Part shown: one piece after another, positions 22,502 to 33,129 of the stretch
Position numbering within the stretch: the first letter of the stretch is position 1
How the letters are laid out: each line of letters starts with the position of its first letter
The notes under the pieces: generated by a model
Database searches by the model: none
Seen by the model: only the letters and a program-made list of their open reading frames with translations
What the model was told of the DNA's origin: nothing
Position numbers and translations under genes: made by a program
Origin: Allodiplogaster sudhausi
Lineage: Eukaryota > Nematoda > Chromadorea > Rhabditida > Diplogasteridae
Direction of reading: 5' to 3'
DNA: 64,000 nt
Assembly: GCA_945643635.1 (NCBI GenBank)
Contig: CALZFC010000032.1
Span: forward strand, 943,501-1,007,500

Positions 22502-23820
22502 TTAAATTTTTATTTGTAAATTATATAAAATCAATCTTTTTTCCACTCTAACGATATAAGCCTTATTCTTGTGTTCGGGATCGTCATTGTCGCTCGGAGG
22601 GAGCTCTCCTCCAACAGTTCCGGTCTCTTCGGAACCGAAAATTCTGGAGACTTTTCCGGGAAGAAGCCTCGCAGGGGCTGTGTCTTCCAGATTCTTCTTT
22701 TGCTCACCGAGCGGCTCCTGAAATTTGGTTTGTTTTTATTCAATTTTTTACTAGTATTTTTTATCAGCATACTTCAGGGTGGCCGGGCTTGAGCCTCGCA
22801 GTGGCTGTGTCTTCCAGATTCTTCTTTGGCTCTCCGAGCTGCTCCTGAAATTGAGATTGTTTTTTTTAACAGAATTTTTTATCAGCATACCTCAGGGAGG
22901 CCGGGCTTGAGCCTCGCAGTGGCTGTGACTTCCAGATTCTTCTTTGGCTCTCCGAGCGGCTCCTGAAATAGAAATTGCTTTTATTTAATTTGCACCAGAT
23001 TTTCTTTATCAGCATACCTCAGGTAGGCCGGACTTGAGCCTCGCAATGGCTGATTCTTCCAGATTCTTCTTCGGCTCACGGAGCGGCTCCTGAAATTTGG
23101 TTTGTTTTTTATTTCATTCTTGACAGATTTTTCTTATCAGAATACCTCGGGTATGTTTTAGTTTAATTTTTTACAGATTTTTTTTATCAGAATACCTCAG
23201 GTAGGCCGGGCTTGAGCCTCGCAATGGCTGAGTCTTCCAGATTCTTCTTCGGCTCACGGAGCGGCTCCTGAAATTTGGTTTTTTTTTATTTCATTCTTGA
23301 CAGATTTTTCTTATCACAATACCTCGGGTATGTTTTAGTTTAATTTTAATTTTTTACAGATTTTTTTTATCAGAATACCTCAGGTAGGCCGGGCTTGAGC
23401 CTCGCAGTGGCTGAGTTTTTCAGATTCTTCTTTGACTCGCCGAGCGGGGTCTGCAATGTGTTTTTTTTTGGTAAAAAAAAGTGTCTTGCCTTTCCTACAT
23501 AATATTTCCATTCCAATTTTATCCGCAGAAAAATAATATCTCATTGTCAATTGCCACAGAGTGCGCCCGAGGTGTGGAAGGTTGTGTGTGAAATTCTTTC
23601 TAGGCCGAATCTTTACATTTCATTCACAATTCCAGAAGACAATTATTCTATTTAAAAAATCATCATGTCTTCCCATTTGTCATTACATTAAATGCAATAA
23701 TTTCTCTTTACTAGCAAACTATACCCGAGAATTAGCTTCGACGCGCGGCAGCAAAGAGAGCAGCGAAGCCGCGGAGACGAGAAGGAGAAGAAGCAGAGGA
23801 AAAGATGGAGTCGACCACAT
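22502..23820 (-). CDS. Secreted disordered repeat protein, paralogue 2 (amplified 72-bp exon)
   Basis: Minus-strand exons: 23725-23820, 23558-23599 (less sure), 23379-23450, 23196-23267, 23018-23089, 22891-22962, 22773-22844 and 22502-22717. All start and end in phase 0, giving about 237 residues. Exon 1 is a signal peptide (MWSTPSFPLLLLLL..). Five exons of exactly 72 bp, plus the start of the last, encode variants of EPLREPKKNLEDS then AIARLKPGLPE. Introns are also alike, so whole exon-intron units were copied recently. The last exon ends acidic, then RVEKRLILYNLQIKI. Exon 2 matches exon 4 of paralogue 1, but the donor at the matching position is lost and an earlier GT is assumed. No enzyme motif is seen; a secreted disordered structural or interaction role is inference. 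Confidence 0.65.
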
Positions 23821-23830
23821 TCGAAGGGAG

Positions 23831-24045
23831 TGAAGTTGCGGAATGAGTGAATGGAAGCGAGAAAGCCGACTCATCGCTTCTCAGCATTACGAAATTTGCA
23901 ATTTCGAATGCAAATTTTGAGAACATCAAGTTCTCATTGATGAAAGGACTCGAAAACAATTCCAAATCCATTGACATCATTGCGAAATCATCATTGTTTT
24001 GGTGCATTTTGTCCTCAAAGTGATAATTCGTGCATTTTGAGGAAA
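23831..24045 (-). promoter_or_regulatory. Duplicated upstream region of paralogue 2
   Basis: About 210 bp directly before the start codon is nearly identical to 28376-28590 before paralogue 1 ('gagtgaagttgcggaatgag', 'acttctcagcat', 'agttctcattgatgaaag'). Retained identity in front of both start codons makes it the likely promoter and 5' UTR. Confidence 0.6.
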
Positions 24046-24079
24046 CGAAGTTGCGAAATGTTTTATTTCAAATTACCGA

Positions 24080-24172
24080 TTTGAAATATATTTTAAATAT
24101 TTACTATTTTTCCAAACAACACGATGGTCTGCTACTACGAGGTGCTCTCGCAGGAATGCCCGAACTATTATT
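24080..24172 (+). pseudogene. Fragment of CPG4-type exon 7 (VCYYEVLSQECPN)
   Basis: 24123-24168 encodes MVCYYEVLSQECPN, close to VCYYQVLSQECPN of the intact gene (15841-15916). The AT-rich bases before it match the preceding intron, but the acceptor is lost ('ccaaacaac' for 'ccatacagt'). A CT tract follows, as in the intact gene. It is an isolated decayed piece lodged between the two exon-array genes. Confidence 0.75.
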
Positions 24173-24716
24173 GATTTCCACTGTTGACTCTCTCTCTCTC
24201 TTTACTCCTTCGCTTTTGTTTCTCTCTCTCCTCTTTTCTTTTGTCATTCTCTCTCTCTCGCGATCTCTCTCAATCTCTATTTTTTTTCTCTTTTCTCTCT
24301 ACCCTCACTTTCTCTCTTTCTCTCTTCCAACTTATTTCTCTCTCTCCCTCTCTTCAACTCTTTCTCTCTCTACTCTTTTCATTCTCTCTCTCTCTCATTC
24401 CCTCTATGGCATGTTTCAAGACTTTGCATAATTGAAACACGGAAATTGTCCTTTTTTAAAGGTTTTTCTTGTTATTATTGTTGTTGCTTGTCCATTATTT
24501 CTTTGCGTTCTCTTATACAGTACAAACGATGACAATGTAAACTAAATTCAATTTATCCGTTGGAGATCCTTAGTGGAGAGGGATCTGACGATTGAAGAAA
24601 GGGTGCGAGGGACGACCAAAGAGCAGGTTGCGGCGGCGGCGACGCTAGGAAAAGGAAGGAGAAGTTTATATTAGCGTAAACTTAAGCTTAAGCTTGAACT
24701 AAAGCTTAAGCTAAAC
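24173..24716. repeat. CT tract and 3' flank copy B
   Basis: 24185-24405 is CT-rich. 24530-24670 is the second copy of the flank seen at 22190-22300, followed by 'aagcttaagcttgaac' runs. No gene is seen. Confidence 0.6.
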
Positions 24717-27700
24717 TTAAGTTAGCTTAATGTCATATATCATAAATATTTGATATGTTGAATTGTTCCAGTCAAACTCCGTAACAACCTCCTCAGTATC
24801 CTTCGCCTCCGATGCTTCCTCCGGCTCGGCTTTCTTCTCCTAAAACGAATTGAAATTGATGAGATAACTTTCATTTTGGTAGACAAAATAACCTCAGGCT
24901 GTTTGCCATTGGAGTCGTCAGGATTCGGCTCAGGTGCGACCTAGAAATGTAGCACTTTTTTTAAATTTATAATTTGTATGAATGAAATATTTTTCTCCAT
25001 GTGAGAGATCCCAGTGTTATTCCATCGGAACACCGTATTTTGTTTTCTTTATACTCCAACCTCAGGAGCTGTCTTCTTGTCAACGGGCTCGTTGAAGTCG
25101 TCTGCGGGAACGTCTCCGGCTGGCGAAGCATCTTCCAGCTCCTTGGGATCCTTCTCAGCGTTCTCCTGTGAGAATTTGCAGCTTATAAGCAGTTTATTGT
25201 TTATTATTGTTTGAGGGCTTTATGAAATCTTAATTAACCGCTTGCACTCTCCTCAGTTTTGACTTTCTTTTGGCAGTATACTTAATTTTTTATTTATCAA
25301 ATTGTGTAAAATCAATTTTATTTTCCTACTGTAACCTCAAAATCCTTATTTTCGGATGCGTTCGCAGTGTCTGCGGCAGGCTTTTCAGCGGGCTTTGCGT
25401 CTTCCGACTTCTCAGGGTTGGAGGGGACATCCTGATAAAATACAGCTTCTGAGAAGACATTCTTTTTGAATGATTGATTAAGCTTTATACAATCTTATAA
25501 CGGTGGCTTACTTAGCGGCAAATGGGAGGGTTTCTCTTCTCTTCTGACACAAAATTGCCAATACGCGCACCCCACGCAGCCGAATTAACAGATTTTGTCC
25601 TACTCCAACCTCAGGAGCTGTCTTAGCGTCGGCGGGCTTGTTAGCGTCGTCTGCGGGAACGTCTCCTCCGGCTGACGGAGCATCTTCGGGCTCCTTGGGA
25701 CCCTTCTTAGTGTCCTGAAGGAATACATCGTCTGAGCTTCTCTCGTTTTATGGTTGAGAGCGTTTTTTTTTACTTTCTATGTTTCGTTTTTTTCATTTTG
25801 GCAGCATTCTTTTGTAAATTGTGTAAAATAAATTTAATTTTTTTTTGGCTACTCAAACCTCATTAACCGGATTCTTCTTGTCGGACTCGCCAGTTTTGTC
25901 TGCGGGAACTGCTTCATCTGCCGAATCGTCGGTCTTCTTCTCAGCGTCAGAGGAATCCTGTTAGAAGGAATTCAGCTTCTGAGCGAGCAGTCGTTTATAA
26001 TGTTTGAGATCTTTATACAATCTTAATATGACTCTTTCATCACCAACGGTTTGTATTCCCAAAGGTTTTTTTTAATTGTGCAGTCTCATTTTTGTTTTCA
26101 AATCCAACCTTGGCAGCTTTCTTATCGTTGTCGGGCTCGCTAGTTTCGGCTGCGGGAAGCGCGCCACCATTTTCCGTCTCCTCTGGCTGCTTCTCCTCAG
26201 GATTGGAGGGGACATCCTGTTGGAGAATACAGTTTCTGTTGAAGTTTTTTTTAAAGTTGTTTTTGCTTCATATTCTTCCAACCTCCTTCAGCAGTCGCAG
26301 ATTCTCCGTCGTGGAGGCAGCCTTCTCTTCTGGAAGGGGCTTGTCTTCCTGAAGAAGCACAGACTGCTGCATTATGTATGTACATACATTATTTTAGTTT
26401 GATCCACAATTTTATTAGTCCATAAATAGTCTTTTATTATTTATTATGTTAGAAATTTTTCTTAATCAGCATACATACCTCGGCAGGGACGCTGGGTTTT
26501 GGCTCCTCAGTGGCCAATGCTTCCGCATTCTTCGTAGCCTCGACGAGCGGTTCCTGAAATTATTTTTTTTTATATTTACCATTTAAATAAAAATTTGTTC
26601 CATCAGAATACCTCAGGGATGCCGTTCTTGAGCTTCACAGTCGTCGTGTCTTCCTGACCATTTGGCTCTCCGGTCGAGTTCTGAAATGTGTGATTGTTTT
26701 ATTTTTACTTTATATTAGAATGTTTTATCAGCACACCTGGCCAGGGACGACAGGGGTTGGCTGCTGCTCAGTAGACACTTCTTCCTTCTTTGGCTCACTG
26801 CTCGCTTCCTGTAATAATGCATTATAATACTTTTTTTTGGCTTTTTTTAAAATAATTTTTTTATTTTATTTTATTTTTGTATTTTTGGAATTTGATTTTT
26901 TTTTCAGCTACCTCGACAGAGGCGGTGGGCTTTGGCTGCTCTTCTTCCGGATGCTTCTTTGGCTCGTCGATCGGTTCCTGTTATAATGTATTATATTAGA
27001 TTTTTTTGGATTTTTATATTTTATTTTTATTTATTTTTTTGTATTTTTGGAATTGGAATTTTTTTGTTAGCTTACCTCGGCAGGAATGGTTCTCAGTGGC
27101 TTCTCAGTGTCCTTTTCTTCCACATTCTTGGGCTCGGTGGTCGGTTCCTGAAATAATTCTATTTTTTTTCTTGCCTTTTTTATTTAATATTTCTTTCATT
27201 TGCTATCTATAACAATTAAAATTCTTTTATGAAATAGAAGATTTATTAATAATTAATTATTTTATTAAATTAATATTCCTCGACCTTTTCAGGTGCATCA
27301 GAGAGCGCCGGATGTGTAGAAGGTTCTCCAGTGACAACCTTAGAATAATAACTAATCGATGTTATATTATATATACATATATATATATATATGTATATAT
27401 ATAATTTATATCATTGATATCTTTGCAAGAAAGTTTTTTTTTAATATTAAACCAGCAGGCCAGAATTATTCTCTCGCATTAAAGAAAAAGAGAGCCGTTA
27501 GAGGCAAGAAATCGTTTCCTCTTCCATATATCGTTCGATACCTTGTCATTCGCCTTCTCAGCTTTCTTAATATCCTGAAAGTGAATAGTGTCCTGGTAAG
27601 CAATCGCTTATGGAAAAGAAACAAAAACGAAACGTAAGATAAAACAAAACCATTTCGTGCACTTATCTTGCACCTAAAACAAAAACCATTTCGTGCACTT

Positions 27701-28365
27701 ATCTTGCACCTAAAACAGTTCGAATTAGGAATATTCATAATTTGTCCAAATCGTTTTTCATGAATTTCATTTCCACACGTTCAAAATATTGCATTTTCGC
27801 ACGAAAACTCGCACTCGGTTGGTTTTTAGAGATTTTTTCATCTTCGTATTTTGAATATCTGTAAAGTAATATTTAAATCTATTTTATTAATTTAAGATAT
27901 ATATTTTTTATATATCTTAAAAATTCGCCTCGTTGAGATCGTTGATATTTTTGATGACTTCTTTTTGAGTGTCGCCGAAATTCGGCATCTTCAGCTTCAC
28001 TTTCTTCTCGATTACAATGAAACTCGCGCGAGCCGTCGTAGTAGGCTAAAAAAATTTTTTTATTTAATTTATTTTATTCTTTATTTAATTATTTCTAAAG
28101 CCTCGTTCCTTTTACATTGCTGATGTTTCTGTAAATTATTCTTTAAAAAAATCAATGTAATTTTCACCCTATTTTTGAGGCTTCAGATTTTTTTAAAAAT
28201 TACTATTTAGTTATAGATTAATTTACTTTTCGTTACTTTTTAATTAATTATAGCTTTCCTATTAAACTCAACCTCATCAGCATCGACGCGCGGCAGCAGA
28301 GAGAGCAACGAAGCCGCGGAGACGAGAAGGAGAAGAAGCAGAGGAAAAGATGGAGTCGACCACAT
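24717..28365 (-). CDS. Secreted disordered E/P/K/A-rich protein, 17 phase-0 exons (paralogue 1)
   Basis: Minus-strand exons: 28273-28365, 27929-28045, 27542-27574, 27285-27338, 27076-27147, 26912-26977, 26737-26808, 26612-26680, 26479-26553, 26283-26348, 26109-26216, 25859-25957, 25610-25714, 25336-25431, 25061-25165, 24893-24940 and 24717-24839. Every exon is a multiple of three in phase 0, and the total is 466 residues. Exon 1 is the signal peptide MWSTPSFPLLLLLLVSAAS.. Exon 2 (..SFIVIEKKVKLKMPNFGD..) is the only folded-looking part. Repeat exons fall into types: EPxxEPKK.., DVPSNPEEK.., and a DTKKGPKEPEDAPSAGGDVPADD type, the last two found twice or more. Donors are nearly all GAG|GT or AAG|GT; exon 2 appears to use GAG|GC. 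No catalytic motif or cysteine-rich domain is seen. Likely a secreted, intrinsically disordered acidic protein; function unknown. Confidence 0.8.
27367..27402. repeat. (AT)n microsatellite
   Basis: An 'atatatac'-type simple repeat in an intron of paralogue 1. Confidence 0.8.
27650..27721. repeat. 36-bp tandem duplication
   Basis: 'ccatttcgtgcacttatctt' plus 'gcacctaaaac' starts at 27650 and again at 27686, inside the intron between exons 2 and 3 of paralogue 1. The copies are essentially identical. Confidence 0.9.
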
Positions 28366-28375
28366 TCGAAGGGAG

Positions 28376-28590
28376 TGAAGTTGCGGAATGAGTGAATGGA
28401 AGCGAAAAAGCAGACTCATCACTTCTCAGCATTGCGAAATTTGCTATTTTGAATGCTAATTTTGAGGACACCAAGTTCTCATTGATGAAAGTACACGAAA
28501 ACTATTTCAAATTCATTGTCATCATTGCGAAATCTCATTGTTTTGATGCATTTTGTCCTGAAGGAGCGGTGAGAATTCGTGCATTTTGAG
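28376..28590 (-). promoter_or_regulatory. Duplicated upstream region of paralogue 1
   Basis: See the matching block at 23831-24045. The homology ends at 'gcattttgaggaaa' in both copies, which marks the outer limit of the duplicated unit. Confidence 0.6.
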
Positions 28591-30829
28591 GAAATGATGA
28601 AATTACCGAAAAGAATTTCATAGTCATGGCTCATGATGACTAAAAAAAATCAATTTGAATGCTCTTGTTATGACAAACAATAGATATATTTTTTTTAATA
28701 TGATAATTTTTTATATTAGACAAATCTACTTATTCAAGTAATGTGGTGATGAAATAAATACAAATCTATTCAAAAATGAGCAATTATAGGATCACGAGTG
28801 AGAAAAGTGAGGGAATGTACAAAAATACGTATGTATGTAAATGGTGAAAAAAAGTGAGAGACAGAGAGAGACAGAGAGACCTAGAAAGAGAGAAAGTGAG
28901 AATTTAATTGAAAGCCATAAAGTGGAGCAGTGAATAGGAACGGACAAAGATGTTGCACTTAAATTGTCCTGCTTTCAAACAATATTTCTCTAATCGCCAC
29001 GTCCATGACGTAGCGGAGTTCATGGTAACATTCATGTTCATAAATTTTCTTACGTGCATAAGCATATTTTATTATTCTTATTAAATCGTTTTGAAAATAT
29101 GAGTAATCTTTCACATCAGCCTCCAGCCTTCCTTCGTACATCGACGATCTTCGATTCGATTTAATGAGCGGCTGTGTACAGTACAATATCGACTCCGTTC
29201 ACCATCCGAAAAATAATTCAATAATGATGATTCAATAGTCAAACTTTTTTGTTGCAAATGCCCACGCCTTGCCAATTCTCCCTTTCATTTCATCGAATGT
29301 TGTCTGACTGCTTTCCTAATCCGTTTAATGTACAAAATATTATACGTATGCACGTGTTCATCGTATTTTATCGTCGACATCTTCCGATTCGTGAACTGTC
29401 TCTCATGAAATGGATACAACAAGCAAAGTGTGCATGTGTGTGTGTGGGTGTGCTAGAGTACTGTTTATATGTATATATGTAGTATATAATATTATACTGT
29501 TTACATACATACATATATATTACTTTACTATAATCGAACTGCAAAAGAAAAACGACGTTTGCTATTATGCGTGCGAAATTCAAGCATGCGCGAGACTATA
29601 GAATATATTGTATATGAGTGGCTCCTATGCGCGCAAACAAACAAGGAAATAAAAGAGGAAGAAAAAAAAACACGGCGAAACAAATCGGCACAGATCAGAT
29701 CGGGGTATATTTTTTTAGTGTCAAAACGTCTTTGATCTCCCTGATACAGTAGCAAAGTGTAGAGTATAATATAGCATATGTATATATGGTTGAACAGGAA
29801 AGGAGGAAACATCATGAATCATAAAAGATAAATGACGTCATTTTCAAGCACATTAGCGCTCAAGTATTTTTTCGGTTACATAAGCGAATGGTACCTCTTC
29901 TTCTCTTTGGCTGTTGAGACAAAAACAACAAGGTGAAAAAAGAACAATCTGAGTGGGAAGACAAACAAAGTGAAAACATCGTCTTAGAGTCGTCCTCTAT
30001 CTCAGTCACACTGTTCCAATGAGTGTTTTGTGCACGTGGGGTTTTATATTAAGAGAAAAAGATACCCTAATCACCCTAATTAGGAGAGAGAGAGAGAGAG
30101 AGAGAGAGGGATGGAACCCTAATTAGGAGAGAAAAGAGAGAAGAGGTACCCTAGGTCTAGGAAAAGAACAACGACAGAAGCAGAAGAGGCGTACTTTTGT
30201 GCGTGAGAGAGAGTCTGAGCAAATATTCGCATTCGGAGAGATGAGACAAGAATTCATAATTTCTTTCTTTCTTTTTTCCTCTTCTTCTTTCTCCTTCGTC
30301 ATGGAAGACGGAGAGAAATAAACAGTCAATACATCAATAAAAGCGATAAAAATTTCTTAAACTTACACTGAATGTCAAAACACCTTATTAGTAATATGCG
30401 ATTTTATTTTTTTCCCTTTCTCGGGGCTCGTGTTTCTCGGCCCATTTTGGTCCTAGAGAGAAAGTTTCTAGAGATACATAGAGATATATAGAGAGAGAGA
30501 GCGAAACGGCTAGCATATGCTAAGGAGGTTAAAAATGAACGAGATAAAAAGTGGGCGAGGCTATATCGGCAGTCGGATCGATAATTACCGGAATATCATA
30601 TCCATTTGCACTTGTGTCATAATCATATTTGGTACAGAGGTGGCTGTTTGCCGACAGAGAGAAAAAGAGAACACACACAATCAATGAAAAGTGGTGGACA
30701 TCTATGAGCTTCCGAGAGAGAGAGACAAGAGGCATCTTATGGTTAGGGTGTCATGCTAGAGCGGTATAGGAGCATCGTCTTGGGCAGTATGGTATACTGT
30801 AACTAATTGGAAGCTTATGACGTGGACGG
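28591..30829. other. Intergenic region, no gene recognised
   Basis: It contains short GA tracts (28850-28900, 30085-30150, 30485-30505), TA-rich stretches and a few open frames of 60-95 codons. The 75-codon minus-strand frame at 28959-29186 has mixed composition but no start context or splice sites that support it. TTTATT at about 30400 could serve as poly(A) signal for the minus-strand zinc-finger gene. Confidence 0.4.
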
Positions 30830-30888
30830 TTGGGCGGAGCTAACACCAGGTGGGCGGAGCCTATGAAATACGGACGGGTGGGCGGAGC
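30830..30888 (-). repeat. GCTCCGCCCAC triplicate after the zinc-finger gene stop codon
   Basis: Read on the minus strand, TAA (30889-30891) is followed at once by 'gctccgcccacccgtccg', and two further GCTCCGCCCA copies follow within 60 bp. This is the same arrangement as after the CPG4-type gene stop at 16338. Confidence 0.75.
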
Positions 30889-33083
30889 TTATGACGCCGT
30901 CACATCGTCAACATGTGGCGGCTCGGGTGGCGACGCCGCTTCCCATGGCTTTGTCGCCTCGTCATCGTCGTCGATGTCCTCTTGCCGCTGCGCCTTCTCT
31001 TCTTTGCTCTCTTCATCTCCGCCCTCTTCCACCGACTCCTCCTCCTCTTCGACGGCGGCCTCTTCCATCAAGCGCTGCCGCTTCGGTCGCGGCGGTTCTT
31101 CCGCTTCAGGCGCTTCACCAGCCGCCGCCGCAGCCGGAGAAGCGGTGGCATCCTCTTCGGCGGCCGACTTCTCATCGGCTTCGTGATGCTGCTGGCTGCT
31201 GCCAGAATGTTGACCAGAATGCTGACCAGATTGTAGTGCGACCGTAACTTGTTGTTGTTGTTGCAGCTGCTGGTGTGCCTGTTGCATCTGGTGTTGCTGC
31301 TGATGATGCAACATTACGGCCGCCTGAGGGGGCGGAGCTTGATGAGGGGGCGGAGCTTGCGGCCAGCCGGAGTGCAATTGTTGAGGCGCAAAGCCTCCTC
31401 CTCCAGCGCCAGCATTATGGTAGAGCACACCGGAATTCGGCGGAGGGGGCGGGGCATAGAAGCCATGCGCTTGATGCGGTGCGACCATGAGCAAATGATG
31501 AGAGGAGGGCGGAGGCGGAGCTTGTTGCTGCTGAAGGGGCGGAGCTTGCTGCTGAGGGGGCGGAGCTTGCATCGGATGCCGCTGCTGCTGCTGCTGTTGT
31601 TGTTGCGCGAAAGAGACAGCGCCAACGCCGTTCTGTGACGAGGCCGAGGTCCTGAAGCGAAAATATGAGCTATTTTTAATGCTTTAATGATATAATGCAA
31701 AATAATACTTTTCCATGGAGAATTACTGCTTGTGAAGCTTTTGTACTTATTGTTAGTCAAAACTTATTGTTATTCTTTTAATAGATTGCTAATTTCCGGC
31801 ATAATTGGCTCGGTGCCAAGAAATGATGAACCTTAGGAACGGATCGGCCGATATCGACGGACTCGTGCTCGAGGCGGCGCTGCCGAGCGACGACTCGCCG
31901 CCGCCGCTGGGCGAGTGCATCACGGAGCCGTTGCCGTTCTGACAATTTTGAATACATATTTGATTTTTTTTCTTTCGCGCCAAAATATTTGGCCCCCTTT
32001 TTTCTTCGAAAATCCATTTTGACACTATTAAAGGAGGCAAAGACTCAAAGAGATGCGTCTATAATGAAAATGCAAATACTAGATTACAGTTGAGTTTCAT
32101 GCTCCTTTAAGTCAGCTTAACCTGAAAGAGAGCGGCTAACGGTAAGTGCCCTAATGAAGGTGCATGGCCTACCTCGCTGGCGCCGGCGCGTCTCGCCTTC
32201 GGCTTGCGTCCTCGCGTCGAGTTGGCCTTGTGCGCGTTCAGCTTGGCCGTCAGCTCGTCAGCAGCGACGCCGAGCACACTGGCACGCATGTCGTCGAGGC
32301 GTGGTTCTGGCAATTAATTAATTAATTAATTAGTGAATTAATTAATTAAAACACATAATGTTTTTTTAATATAACTTTCTTGTATTTCTCATTCTTTTTG
32401 GTGAATGGCTTAATTAGTTTACTACTATGCAGCATAATATTCCTGCCAAAATAAAAAAAATATATTTATTACCTTTCTCGCCCTCTGGAGTCTAGCATAA
32501 TATTGGTGCCAAAATAAATGTATATTTTAAAAAATTGTCTTTAAACCTTTCTCGCCCTCGGGCGTCTGGTGGCACGTGTTGAGGTGGCGCTTCATGTTGC
32601 CCTTGTAGACGGTTAAGAAGTCGCAGTGCGGGCAGAGGTACGGATCGTCGGGCACGTCGCCCTCCTTCTTCGTTGTGCTGCCGTTCGAGCCGCTTCCACC
32701 ACTGCCGGGAGGCTGGAGTTGCTGCTGGAGAGAGAAGGAAGTAGAGAGAGTGAGAGAGAGCGTTAGAGAGAGGGAAAGATTTTGAGAGGAAGCGTTCGAG
32801 AGCGAGAAAGAGAGAGAGAGAAAGAGAAAGAGAAAGAGAGAGAGAGAGAGACTGAGGGAGGGAGAAAGAGGAGAGATATTTGATAAAGAGAGAAAGAAAG
32901 AGAGGGAGAGAGAGGGAGGGAGAAAAAAAAATGATTTCTAACCATCGTCGATGGCGACACGGCCGACATGTTCGTGTAGCTCGATGCGTGCGATGACGGC
33001 GGAAGATCGTAGAGGGAGACGCCACCTGGAAGGGGAAGACTCGTGTATGATGGAAATGAAGGAAGTAGACAGGAGATGAGAGT

Positions 33084-33129
<46 letters not shown>

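Noticed and set aside
28959..29186. 75-codon minus-strand frame of mixed composition
   Set aside because: No signal peptide, domain, splice chain or relative in the window. Retained only as intergenic open frame.
30830..31638. Plus-strand open frames opposite the zinc-finger gene's last exon
   Set aside because: The minus strand shows a continuous in-phase chain with poly-Q, an NLS and an acidic tail; the plus frames are shadows of GC-rich codons.
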